Assembly: GCA_947581615.1 (NCBI GenBank)
Contig: CANPVD010000010.1
Location: 1 to 64,000, forward strand
Length of the DNA: 64,000 nt
Reading direction: 5' to 3'
Origin: Candidatus Humimonas hydrogenitrophica
GTDB lineage: Bacteria; Gemmatimonadota; Gemmatimonadetes; Palauibacterales; Palauibacteraceae
Shown: piece by piece, positions 24,903 through 32,809 of the stretch
Layout of the letters: each line of letters begins with the position of its first letter
Position numbering within the stretch: position 1 is the first letter of the stretch
Made by a program: the position numbers and the translations under genes
The notes under the pieces: model-generated
Databases searched by the model: none
What the model was told of the DNA's origin: nothing
Seen by the model: only the letters and a program-made list of their open reading frames with translations

Positions 24903-25765
24903 GTCTCCTCCCCGACGGGGTTCCGCAGCACGCCCAGTCCCTCGATCTCGACTTCGACCACCTGGCCCGGCCGCAGCCAGCGGGGCGGCGTGCGCGCCTT
25001 GCCGACGCCGGAGGGCGTGCCGGTGATGATCACGTCCCCTGGCTCGAGCGTGCACACCTCCGACAGCAGCGAGACGATGCGGGGCACGGTGAACAGCATG
25101 TCGGCGGTGTTGCCATCCTGGAGGGTCTCTCCGTCCACCCGCGTCCGGATGCGCAGGCCGGCCGCGCCGGGCGGCACCTCGTCGGCCGTGACGAGGGCGG
25201 GGCCGAAGCCCCCGGTGGAGTCGAAGTTCTTGCCCAGGGTCCACTGCGCCGTCCAGTACTGGACCTCGCGCACGGACCCGTCGTCGAAGGGCGCGTAGCC
25301 GGCCACGTGGTCCAGGGCGTCCTCTTCGGACACGTGCCGGGCGGAGCGGCCGATCACCACGGCGAGCTCCCCCTCGTAGTCGAGCTGCTCGGACAGCCGG
25401 GGACGGACGAGCGGTCCGCCCTGTCCGACCAGGGAGGTGCGGCTGCGCATGAAGATGGCGGGATGGGCCGGCGGCTCGTGTCCGCTCTCCGCCGCGTGCT
25501 CCGCGTAGTTGAGGCCCAGGCACAGGACCTTGCCCGGATCGGGGATCGGCGGCAGCAGAGTCAGGGTTTCCACCGGGTGGAGCTCTTCCCCCGGTGCCTC
25601 GGTCGCGGCGCGCTCCACCCGGCTCAGGGCGGCCGCGCCCGTGGCGAGGATTTCCCGCACGGAGGCCGGGGGCTCCGACATCACGGCCCCGAGGTCCACC
25701 ACGTCGTCACCGCGGAGCACCCCCACGGCGGGCCCGTCCGAACCGGCGAAGGTCACCAGTCGCAT
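24899..25765 (-). CDS. fumarylacetoacetate hydrolase-family protein
   Basis: A 288-residue FAH-fold hydrolase that would split or decarboxylate a beta-diketo or acylpyruvate acid with a divalent metal. Catalytic and metal residues are in LGLNYAEHAAE, DYEGELAVVIG near residue 120 and IITGTPSGVG near 245; the segment YWTAQWTLGKNFD is typical. Members act in aromatic or sugar-acid degradation; the exact substrate is open. It begins nine bases downstream of the sortilin-repeat gene stop and ends in an ATGA overlap with the aminotransferase. Transcription may start upstream of the repeat protein. Confidence 0.85.
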   Translation of the reverse strand: MRLVTFAGSDGPAVGVLRGDDVVDLGAVMSEPPASVREILATGAAALSRVERAATEAPGEELHPVETLTLLPPIPDPGKVLCLGLNYAEHAAESGHEPPAHPAIFMRSRTSLVGQGGPLVRPRLSEQLDYEGELAVVIGRSARHVSEEDALDHVAGYAPFDDGSVREVQYWTAQWTLGKNFDSTGGFGPALVTADEVPPGAAGLRIRTRVDGETLQDGNTADMLFTVPRIVSLLSEVCTLEPGDVIITGTPSGVGKARTPPRWLRPGQVVEVEIEGLGVLRNPVGEET

Positions 25766-25775
25766 GTCGCCTCCC

Positions 25776-28628
25776 CTACCGCACCCGGCCCGGCATGCGC
25801 TCCGGCCACCCGCTCCGCACCAGCAGCGTGGCCTCCCCGGACGCGCTGCCAGCCTTCATCACCACCCGGAAGGTCCCCGGAAGCACCCGCCGAAGCTCGG
25901 CGGGGTTCATCGGACCGCCCATCTCGCGCGGCCGGGGTTCGCTGCGCTCCAGGTCCCAGGTGAGAACGTGGAAGCCGACGGTCCCGGGGCCCGTCAGCGT
26001 GCGGATCGTCTTCCCCGCGCCGTCCTTCCCGGCGCCGCTCCCGGATGCCGTCGCGCCGCCCGAGTCGGCGGCCGCCACGCCCGCGCCGGCCGCCGTGGTG
26101 TCGTCGGAGACACGCCGGATCTCGATCTTGACGTCCTTGCCCAGGTCGTGCCCCACCCAATAGGTGAGGGTGGCCGAGGGCGGCGTGGCGCCCGTGCTGA
26201 AGAACGTCTGTCCCTGCGACCCGTACGTGTTTCGCTCCTCGAACTGCCGGGCCGGGTTCGGGTCGAACAGGCGGACCGAGTCGCTCAACACGGACGGGGT
26301 CACCTGCTCGAGGGCGGCGATGTCCAGGATGTAGACGCCCCGTCCGAAGCTCCCGACCGCGAGCTCCCTCCGGCGTGGAACCACCGCCAGGTCCCGCACC
26401 TCCGTGGTGGGGAGGTTCCCGCCCAGCTTCGCCCAGTGACTCCCGCCCCGGATGCTGGCGAACACGCCGTCGTGCGTGCCCACGAACAGGAGGTCCCGGT
26501 TCACCGGGTCCTGCCGGATGACGAAGGTGGAGCTTCCCTTCGGCAGATCGCCCGTGATGTCCGTCCAGGTGTGGCCCGCGTCGGTGGTGCGGTAGACGTA
26601 GGGATCGTAGTCGTCGCGGCGGTGGCAGTCGTAGGTCACGAACGCCCCGTTCGCGTCGAAGCGCGAGGTCTCGATCTCGCTCACCCAGCACGGGGGCGCC
26701 GGGCCGCCGCCCGGGAGGTTCGCCGTGACGTTCCGCCACGTCTCGCCCGCGTCCGTGCTCACCCACAGAAGGCCGTCGTTGGAGCCGGTCCACAGGACGC
26801 GGCCGTCCAGCGCGGACTCGGCCACCGAGTGCAGCGAGTGGTACGACGTATGGGCGCTGTCGGGCTCGGGGTGGAAGCGGTTGGCGCGGGTCATGTCGGG
26901 TCCCAGGATCTTCCAGTCACGGCCGCGATCGGTGAGCTCGAACAGGTAGTTGCCGCCCAGGTAGACGACCGTCGGATCGTGGCTCGAGATCACGAAGGGC
27001 GTGTTCCAGTCCCATCGGAACGGGTAGCCGCTCTCGGCGCCGGCGTCCTCGGCTTCGGGCTTCACGCTCTCGGTGTGCCAGTCGACCACGTCGAGCCGTC
27101 CGATGTTGCCGTACTGATACTCGGCGTAGCGGATCTGCGGACTGTCCGCCGACACCGCCGAGCTGAACCCGTCCCCGCCGTAGACCGTGTACCAGTCGGC
27201 GGCGGTGATGCCCAGCCGTTCGCGGGTGCGGCTCGGCCCGCACCACACGCCGTTGTCCTGGAGCCCCCCGCACACCTGGTAGGGCACTTTGGTGGTGTCG
27301 ATGTCGACCTCGTAGAACTGGCTGGCCGGGATGAGCTGGTGGGCCCAGCTGTCGCCGCCGTCGAAGCTCTGGTAGACGCCGCCGTCGTTGCCGAGCAGCA
27401 TGTGATGGGAGTCGTCCGGGTCGAACCACAGGGCGTGGTTGTCGACGTGCACGTTGCGGTAGCGCACGGGCGAGAAGGTTCGGCCGCCGTCCGTGGAGTG
27501 GAAGAGCCGCGTGGCGCCCAGGTACACGTTCGTGCTGTCGTTGGGGTCGACCCACACCTCGTTGTAGTAGTAGTCGGGTACCGCCGAGAGGTCGTTGATC
27601 CGGGTCCAGTGGTCACCACCGTCCTCGGTCCGGAACAGGCCCCCGAACGGGCTCACGCTCGGGTTCCTGGACCCGTGCGCGACCTGGATGACCGCGTAGA
27701 CGACGTCGGGGCTGCGGGGGTAGACCGCGAGCCCGATGCGGCCCAGGTCCCGGGAGGGGAGGCCGTGGTCGTTCCCGGGCGCGGTGAGCCGGGTCCAGGT
27801 GGCGCCCGCGTCCCGCGTGCGCCAGATCCCGCTCCCGGCGCCGGCCCCCTCCATCTTGCCGCCCCCCCAGCGGAGGCGGTGCCAGCCGGCCGCGTACAGC
27901 ACCTTCGGGTTCCTCGGATCGATGCGGAGGTCCACGAACCCGGTCGAGTCGTCCACGAACAGGACCTTCTTCCACGTCTTTCCGCCATCCACGGTCTTGT
28001 AGACGCCGCGCTCCGGGTTGGGCCCCCACAGGTGCCCGAGGGCGGCCACGTACACGACGCCGCTGTCCACGGGGTCGATGGCGATGCGGCCGATCTCGCG
28101 CGTGTCCCTCAGGCCCACGTTCTTCCAGCTCTTGCCGCCGTCCGCCGAGCGGTAGACGCCGTCGCCCCAGGTCTGGGAGCGCAGGGAGTTGCGCTCGCCC
28201 GTGCCGACCCAGACCACCCGAGGGTTCCACGGGGCCACGGCGATGTCGCCCACCGAGGAGCTCCCTTCGTGGTCGAACACGGACTTCCAGGTGGTGCCCG
28301 CGTTGGTGGTCTTCCACACGCCCCCGGAGGCGAGCCCGGCGTAGGCGACCCGGTGGCCCGCCGAGTCGGGCACGGCGATGGCCGTGACGCGCCCCGATGG
28401 GTTCGAGGGCCCGATGAAACGGTACTGGAAAGGCTCGAGGAGGGTGTCGGTGAGTCGGCTCGGCGCGGCGGCCGACGGCGTGGTGTCGGCCCGGGCGCCG
28501 GGCGTCTCCGCCGCCGGGGAGCGCGCGGCCAGCGGCCCGGCCGCGGTCGACAGGGCGAGCGCCGCGACGGATGCCGCCCGGAGCGCCCGGCGCCCCGCCG
28601 TGGACCTGACTGATGCTTGATGCGTCAC
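25776..28628 (-). CDS. secreted sortilin/VPS10-type beta-propeller protein
   Basis: A 950-residue exported protein with repeated BNR/Asp-box-like motifs: SADGGKSWKN, TVDGGKTWKK, TRDAGATWT, STDGGRTFS, SFDGGDSWA, STDAGETWRN and TTDAGHTWTD. This arrangement is that of sortilin/VPS10 propellers, found in bacteria as large secreted proteins that bind or cut glycans or peptides; no catalytic site is obvious. A signal peptide occupies residues ~15-40. GTG 28628 is chosen because AGGAGGG lies six bases upstream. The C-terminus has a beta-sandwich-like stretch (FHVLTWDL...PGTFRVVMKAG) resembling FlgD-type or propeller-associated modules. Confidence 0.82.
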   Translation of the reverse strand: MTHQASVRSTAGRRALRAASVAALALSTAAGPLAARSPAAETPGARADTTPSAAAPSRLTDTLLEPFQYRFIGPSNPSGRVTAIAVPDSAGHRVAYAGLASGGVWKTTNAGTTWKSVFDHEGSSSVGDIAVAPWNPRVVWVGTGERNSLRSQTWGDGVYRSADGGKSWKNVGLRDTREIGRIAIDPVDSGVVYVAALGHLWGPNPERGVYKTVDGGKTWKKVLFVDDSTGFVDLRIDPRNPKVLYAAGWHRLRWGGGKMEGAGAGSGIWRTRDAGATWTRLTAPGNDHGLPSRDLGRIGLAVYPRSPDVVYAVIQVAHGSRNPSVSPFGGLFRTEDGGDHWTRINDLSAVPDYYYNEVWVDPNDSTNVYLGATRLFHSTDGGRTFSPVRYRNVHVDNHALWFDPDDSHHMLLGNDGGVYQSFDGGDSWAHQLIPASQFYEVDIDTTKVPYQVCGGLQDNGVWCGPSRTRERLGITAADWYTVYGGDGFSSAVSADSPQIRYAEYQYGNIGRLDVVDWHTESVKPEAEDAGAESGYPFRWDWNTPFVISSHDPTVVYLGGNYLFELTDRGRDWKILGPDMTRANRFHPEPDSAHTSYHSLHSVAESALDGRVLWTGSNDGLLWVSTDAGETWRNVTANLPGGGPAPPCWVSEIETSRFDANGAFVTYDCHRRDDYDPYVYRTTDAGHTWTDITGDLPKGSSTFVIRQDPVNRDLLFVGTHDGVFASIRGGSHWAKLGGNLPTTEVRDLAVVPRRRELAVGSFGRGVYILDIAALEQVTPSVLSDSVRLFDPNPARQFEERNTYGSQGQTFFSTGATPPSATLTYWVGHDLGKDVKIEIRRVSDDTTAAGAGVAAADSGGATASGSGAGKDGAGKTIRTLTGPGTVGFHVLTWDLERSEPRPREMGGPMNPAELRRVLPGTFRVVMKAGSASGEATLLVRSGWPERMPGRVR

Positions 28629-28989
28629 CTCGACCCTCCTGCTGCACGGAATGCGGATGCGCCCGCACGGCTCCTCCGAGGGTTCGGTCCGATGGCCGAC
28701 CGCCGGAGCACGGCGGCTGCAAGATGGTGTGCCCGTGGTGGCTCGTCCACCGTGCGCGGCCGGCGGGCGCGCCGGCGTGCCTCTCGTCCTGCAAGCGGCG
28801 TGTCGGAATGCAAGGCTCATCTCCCTCTCGGACCGGGCCCCTTCGCGGTCCATGGATCGCAGCTCGATGTGACGACACGACTTGTGCGATCGTGTCTCGA
28901 TCGGGTGCGGCGGGTGTGCCTCTTGCGCTAGGCGGGGGTGCGTTCGACCGGCGGCGATGCGATGTCCGAACCCCCGACCGGTGGCGACC
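28629..28989 (+). other. intergenic region between divergent genes
   Basis: About 360 bp between the sortilin-type gene (minus) and a small hypothetical gene (plus). It carries the ribosome-binding site of the former at about 28634-28639. I see short frames but none with protein-like composition. A minus-strand TTGCAT followed 17 nt later by AGGACG is a poor promoter candidate; no clear box is seen on the plus strand. Confidence 0.4.
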
Positions 28990-29364
28990 ATGGAACAGGC
29001 GGAGAGCATGATCGTGTTTCACGGCTGCCTCTTCGATGCCACGCGCATCGCGGAGGAGGGACAGATCGCCTCGAGGTTGTACTTCGAGGTAGTGGGCACC
29101 GACGCGGGCCCGGAGGGCACCTGCTGCCTGGACGTGAGGCAGTCCGAGAAGCTGCCTTACGGGGAAGGGGAGGTCCGGGTCGGCCCTCCGGAGGGGGCTT
29201 CGTGTCCGGAGGATCGATCCGTCCTCGCGCGGCGGGCCGCCGAATACTACCGGATGGTGGCCGCCGACCTCAGGGAGGAGACGCCGGAGACGGGTTGCAC
29301 GAGGGAGCGCGCGAGGGACGTGATCGTGTCCCGCACCTGGCGGACTCCCCTGGATCCCACCTGA
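28990..29364 (+). CDS. hypothetical protein
   Basis: A 124-residue protein without a recognised family. From the second ATG (29008) it opens MIVFHGCLFDATRIAEEGQIAS; later there are Cys residues (TCCLDV, SCPEDR, TGCTRER) and no membrane segment. Codon use (G/C-ending codons) and a sensible amino-acid mix suggest a real gene. The start could be 28990 or 29008, the latter having GGAG close by. Its context beside mscL gives no hint of function. Confidence 0.4.
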   Translation: MEQAESMIVFHGCLFDATRIAEEGQIASRLYFEVVGTDAGPEGTCCLDVRQSEKLPYGEGEVRVGPPEGASCPEDRSVLARRAAEYYRMVAADLREETPETGCTRERARDVIVSRTWRTPLDPT

Positions 29365-29395
29365 ATCTCCCGGCGCGGCTCCCGGCCGTGCCCGC

Positions 29396-29423
29396 TTGCC
29401 GGACATGTCGAACGCTGTAACTT
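29396..29423 (+). promoter_or_regulatory. putative promoter for mscL
   Basis: TTGCCG (29396-29401), a 16-nt spacer and TAACTT (29418-29423), about 45 nt before the mscL ATG. The boxes are reasonable but the spacing is shorter than the 17 nt seen at other promoters here. Confidence 0.35.
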
Positions 29424-29468
29424 GAAGGGGTCATAGTGGCTCGCGCACTCCCGCCCCGGAGAGTCCCC

Positions 29469-29921
29469 ATGAGCGTTCGCACGGAGTTCCGCGACTTCAT
29501 CGCCCGTGGCAACGTGTTCGACCTTGCGGTCGGCATCGTCATCGGTGGCGCGTTCGGAACCGTGGTCAAGTCCTTCGTGGCGGACCTGCTGATGCCGCCG
29601 ATCGGACTCCTGACCGGCGGACTCGACTTCTCCAACCTGTTCATCAACCTGTCGTCTACTCCGTATGCCTCCCTGGCGGACGCGCAGAAGGCGGGGGCCC
29701 CGACGATCAACTACGGTGTGTTCATCAACAACCTCCTGTCTTTCCTGATCATCGCCCTGGCCGTATTCGCCATGGTCAAGGGCTACAACCGGCTGCGACG
29801 ACAGGCGGAAGAGGCGCCGCCGCCTCCGAGCCAGAAGGAGTGTCCGTTCTGCCGGATGGCGATCCCGGTCGAGGCCACGCGCTGTGGGCACTGCACGTCG
29901 GAGGTCGGCGCCGCGGCCTGA
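29469..29921 (+). CDS. mscL: large-conductance mechanosensitive channel with C-terminal zinc ribbon
   Basis: A 150-residue MscL, a homopentameric inner-membrane channel that opens under high membrane tension to release solutes during osmotic down-shock. N-terminal FRDFIARGNVFDLAVGIVIG and FGTVVKSFVADLLMPPIG mark TM1 and the gate; TM2 is INNLLSFLIIALAVFAMV. Instead of only the usual cytoplasmic bundle, the tail carries a CPFCRMAIP...RCGHC zinc ribbon (residues ~125-145), probably cytoplasmic. A putative promoter lies at 29396. It converges on the GGDEF gene. Confidence 0.92.
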   Translation: MSVRTEFRDFIARGNVFDLAVGIVIGGAFGTVVKSFVADLLMPPIGLLTGGLDFSNLFINLSSTPYASLADAQKAGAPTINYGVFINNLLSFLIIALAVFAMVKGYNRLRRQAEEAPPPPSQKECPFCRMAIPVEATRCGHCTSEVGAAA

Positions 29922-29946
29922 CGAGCGGGGCGGGCGGGAGCGCGGA

Positions 29947-31656
29947 CTAGGGAGCGCTCCCGTCCCCGTTCCAGCCCGGCATCTCCTCCGGCGGCAGGAT
30001 CCAGCCGAGGAGGAAGCCCTGGCCGAAGTCGCAGCCGGCCTGCCGGAGCCACTCTCGCTGTTCCTCCCGCTCGATCCCCTTGGCCCGCACCCGCAGGCGC
30101 ATGGCGTGGGCGAGTTCGATCACGGTCCGGAGCACCTCCTCCTCGAACGACTCCCGGCCGATCCCGGCCACGAATCCGCGATCCAGGTTGAGGCTGGTGG
30201 CCGGAAGGCCCTGCAGGAAAGCCATGGAGCTGTGCCCGCCCGAGAGGCCATCGACGGCCACGGACACGCCCAGCCCTCGCAGCGCGGCCAGACGGTCCCC
30301 CACCGCGCCGCTGCCACGCAGGACGCTGCGGGCGGGGAACTCGAGGAGCAGCTTGCTGGGATCGATCCCGCCCATGGCGCCCAGCACGCGCTCCATGTAG
30401 GCCTCCAGCCCCTCGTCGGTGAGTGAAGGCTCGGAGAGGTGGACGGCCAGCCACTCCCGGGAGCCGGCGCGCTGGCAGGCCTGCAGCTGCACGAGGGACG
30501 AGGCCAGGACCCAGCGGTCCAGTCGCCGGACCAGGGCCGGGTCTCCGATCAGCGGGACGAACTTGGCGGCGCACAGGATGCCCAGCCGCGGATGCGGCCA
30601 CCGCACCAGGGCCTCCGATCCCACCCGCTCCCCCGTGGCCAGGTCCCGCACGGGCTGGTAGTGGAGCGCCAGCCGGTAGTGTCGCACGGCATCGTGGAGC
30701 TCGGCGATCAGGTCCGCACGCCCGTCCTCCGCTTCCGCGTCACCGCCGCGATAGATCCGGATTCCACCCGACTTCAATCGGCGTGCGCCGTACATGGCCA
30801 TGTCGGCCTGGTCCAGCATCGCGTCGAAGGTCGAGGCGTAGGTGGGGAACAGGGCCAGGCCGATGGAGATGACGATCTCCAGCGTGTGGCCGTCCGCCTC
30901 GAACGGCGGCTCGAACGCCTCCTGCACGCGGCGGGCCGCCTGCAGGGCGCCGCCCTCTCCCTCGATCTCCGAAAGGAGCACGGCGAACTCGTCGCCTCCG
31001 ATCCTGGCGGCCGTGTCGGCGTCTCGGATCGAACCGGCGAGTCGCCGCGCCACCTCCTCGAGCACCTGGTCCCCGGCCAGGTGGCCGAGCTGGTCGTTGA
31101 TCTGCTTGAATCCCACGAGATCCAGGTAGAGGAGGCCCACCTGGGAGTCGCCGCGGCGTGCCAGCGCGAGGGCCTGCTGCGCCCGCTCGCGCAGAACGCG
31201 CCGGTTGGCGAGTCCGGTGAGGGGATCGCGGTAGGCGAGCTGCTCGAGCTGCTCCTCCCGGGCGCGTCGTCGGGAGATGTCGCGGGCCACGCATAGGAAT
31301 CGGCCGTCCGACACGCGGGTGACCGAGAGGTCGAGCGGGATTTCGGAGCCGTCGCGGCGCCGCCCGACCGCGTCTCCTCGCCAGAATCCGTGGGCCTCGA
31401 GGGCACGGGGCGCCTCCCGACGGAGTCGCGCGGCTTCCGCCTCCGGATGCAGGAAGGACCAGTGCAGGCCGGTCACGCTGCGTGGTCGGTCGAACCCGAA
31501 CAGGCCCGCGTAGCACGAGTTCGCGTACGTGATGCGCCCGCTTCGATCGAGGAGCGCCACGCCGTCGCCCGCAGCCTCGATGGCCTCGCGCAGGACTTCC
31601 GGCGGCTCGCCGCGCGACGACGCAGGCGTGCTCTCCGGTCCTTCCTCCCGATCCAT
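29947..31656 (-). CDS. PAS-GGDEF-EAL protein with degenerate EAL domain
   Basis: A 569-residue cytosolic signalling protein. The order is a PAS domain (residues ~20-130, VALLDRSGRITYANSCYAGLFG), a GGDEF domain with intact RIGGDEF near residue 220, and an EAL-like domain from ~315. In the last the EAL motif survives (GSEALVRW), but the catalytic DDFGTG loop is VDGLSGG, the LTES region reads LLEFPAR, and the LKIDR lysine is Asn (LNLDR). It should therefore be able to make c-di-GMP, while phosphodiesterase activity is doubtful; the EAL part may bind c-di-GMP or regulate. ATG 31656 is used; ATG 31728 is possible. Confidence 0.85.
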   Translation of the reverse strand: MDREEGPESTPASSRGEPPEVLREAIEAAGDGVALLDRSGRITYANSCYAGLFGFDRPRSVTGLHWSFLHPEAEAARLRREAPRALEAHGFWRGDAVGRRRDGSEIPLDLSVTRVSDGRFLCVARDISRRRAREEQLEQLAYRDPLTGLANRRVLRERAQQALALARRGDSQVGLLYLDLVGFKQINDQLGHLAGDQVLEEVARRLAGSIRDADTAARIGGDEFAVLLSEIEGEGGALQAARRVQEAFEPPFEADGHTLEIVISIGLALFPTYASTFDAMLDQADMAMYGARRLKSGGIRIYRGGDAEAEDGRADLIAELHDAVRHYRLALHYQPVRDLATGERVGSEALVRWPHPRLGILCAAKFVPLIGDPALVRRLDRWVLASSLVQLQACQRAGSREWLAVHLSEPSLTDEGLEAYMERVLGAMGGIDPSKLLLEFPARSVLRGSGAVGDRLAALRGLGVSVAVDGLSGGHSSMAFLQGLPATSLNLDRGFVAGIGRESFEEEVLRTVIELAHAMRLRVRAKGIEREEQREWLRQAGCDFGQGFLLGWILPPEEMPGWNGDGSAP

Positions 31657-32075
31657 CACGGACGGCGATCGTCCGGTGGAGGGAGGCGACGCGCGGGCGC
31701 ACGACCGGCACACGACAGTCCCGAACATGTGCGGAGCGCGGTTCGCACGACTGTTCTCCTCTTCGGCTTCGGCTGTCTTCCCGGCCGCGGGGCCGGTTCG
31801 CGCCTGGGGCGCGGCGGGAGGGGACGGAGACCGCCGTGAGCGGGCGCACGTCCCCCCCGAGGTCCCAGGGAAGGTGTCAAGAAGCGTGCTAGGGGTCGAC
31901 CCTACCGGTCGAGCGATGTCATGTCATGGTGACAACTAATGTTACGACGATTTCGAGCCTTGCCTGGAATGCCCGGTCGAGACGCCCGGGCCGGCCGGTG
32001 ATGCATGGTTACGACGCGTTCGGACGGGTCGCCGCACCGGGTGCCGGGGAACGCGGGAGCGGGCGGCCCGCCGAA
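31657..32075. other. 419-bp non-coding region
   Basis: It lies between the GGDEF gene start and the barrel gene stop, both on the minus strand. It has lower GC than its surroundings near 31870-31960 and contains short inverted repeats such as TGTCA...TGACA around 31918-31934 and GGGTCGACCC near 31893. A perfect minus-strand TTGACA (31876-31881) has no -10 box at the right distance. The GGDEF promoter must lie here, but I cannot place it. Confidence 0.4.
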
Positions 32076-32804
32076 TCAGGGGAGGATGCCGAGCCCGAAC
32101 GTGATCGCGATGTCATGCTGCGTGCGCGTCGGGGAGTTGGCCGTGGCCGTGAAGCGGGACACGTAGTCCCGCAACTCCAGCCGCATCGACACGGGTCCGT
32201 ACAGGCGCGCCTCGGCTCCCCCGGCGATCGTGGCCACCGGGTCCGTCGTGTCCTGGACGTCCAGGCTGGCGATCGGGTCGAAGTTCAGGTGCCGGACGCC
32301 GGCTCCCAACGCCACGTATGGGGCCAGCACGCCGGCCGGGCCGTGCAGCAGGAGCCGATAGCGGACCTCGGCGGTAGCGGCCAGGTAGCGCGCGTCACCG
32401 AGGTCGGTCGGGATGGGTCCCTGGAAAGCCGTCGGGATGATGTTGAGCGAGGCGGGCGCGTACAGCACCTGGACCCCCGCCCCGAAGCCGTTCGGCAACC
32501 ACCACCCTGCCGTCCCGCCCACCATCGGGGCCGAGGACACCTGAGTGGCGAAGGATCCGGGATCGGAGGAGAGACGGGCGAGGGGAGCGAGGCTCCCCCC
32601 GATCACGAACGCCTCGAGGCCCCCTCGGTCGCTAGACGTGGACGGCGGCAGGGGAGCCATCGAGACGGTGTCGCCCATCGTGGCCACGGTGTCCGCCTGG
32701 GCGGACACGGGTGACGGTGCGACGGCTACCATGGCGGTGAGCAACAGTAGCGTCAGGAAAGCTGAGGGGCCGGAGGGTCGGGTCATTTCAGCCTCGTTCT
32801 TCAT
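32076..32804 (-). CDS. outer-membrane beta-barrel-like protein
   Basis: A 242-residue exported protein: signal peptide to about VSAQA (residue 36), then alternating hydrophobic/polar strands with aromatic ends (GGTAGWWLPNGFGAGVQVLY, LAPYVALGAGVRHLNF, YGPVSMRLELRDYVSRF), ending in a final strand DIAITFGLGILP. The pattern fits a small 8-strand OmpA/OmpW-like barrel. The function is unknown. Its ATG is only five bases after the metalloprotease stop, so the two are co-transcribed and may work together at the cell surface. Confidence 0.7.
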   Translation of the reverse strand: MKNEAEMTRPSGPSAFLTLLLLTAMVAVAPSPVSAQADTVATMGDTVSMAPLPPSTSSDRGGLEAFVIGGSLAPLARLSSDPGSFATQVSSAPMVGGTAGWWLPNGFGAGVQVLYAPASLNIIPTAFQGPIPTDLGDARYLAATAEVRYRLLLHGPAGVLAPYVALGAGVRHLNFDPIASLDVQDTTDPVATIAGGAEARLYGPVSMRLELRDYVSRFTATANSPTRTQHDIAITFGLGILP

Positions 32805-32809
32805 CTCGA

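Noticed and set aside
25509-28613. Very long open frame of ~1030 codons on the strand opposite the sortilin-type gene
   Set aside because: Antisense frames of this kind are expected in GC-rich coding DNA. The translation is Arg/Gly/Val/His-rich without any domain, while the minus strand has clear propeller repeats.
31853-31881. Perfect minus-strand TTGACA as a promoter for the GGDEF gene
   Set aside because: At the required distance the sequence is a C/G run with no -10 box.
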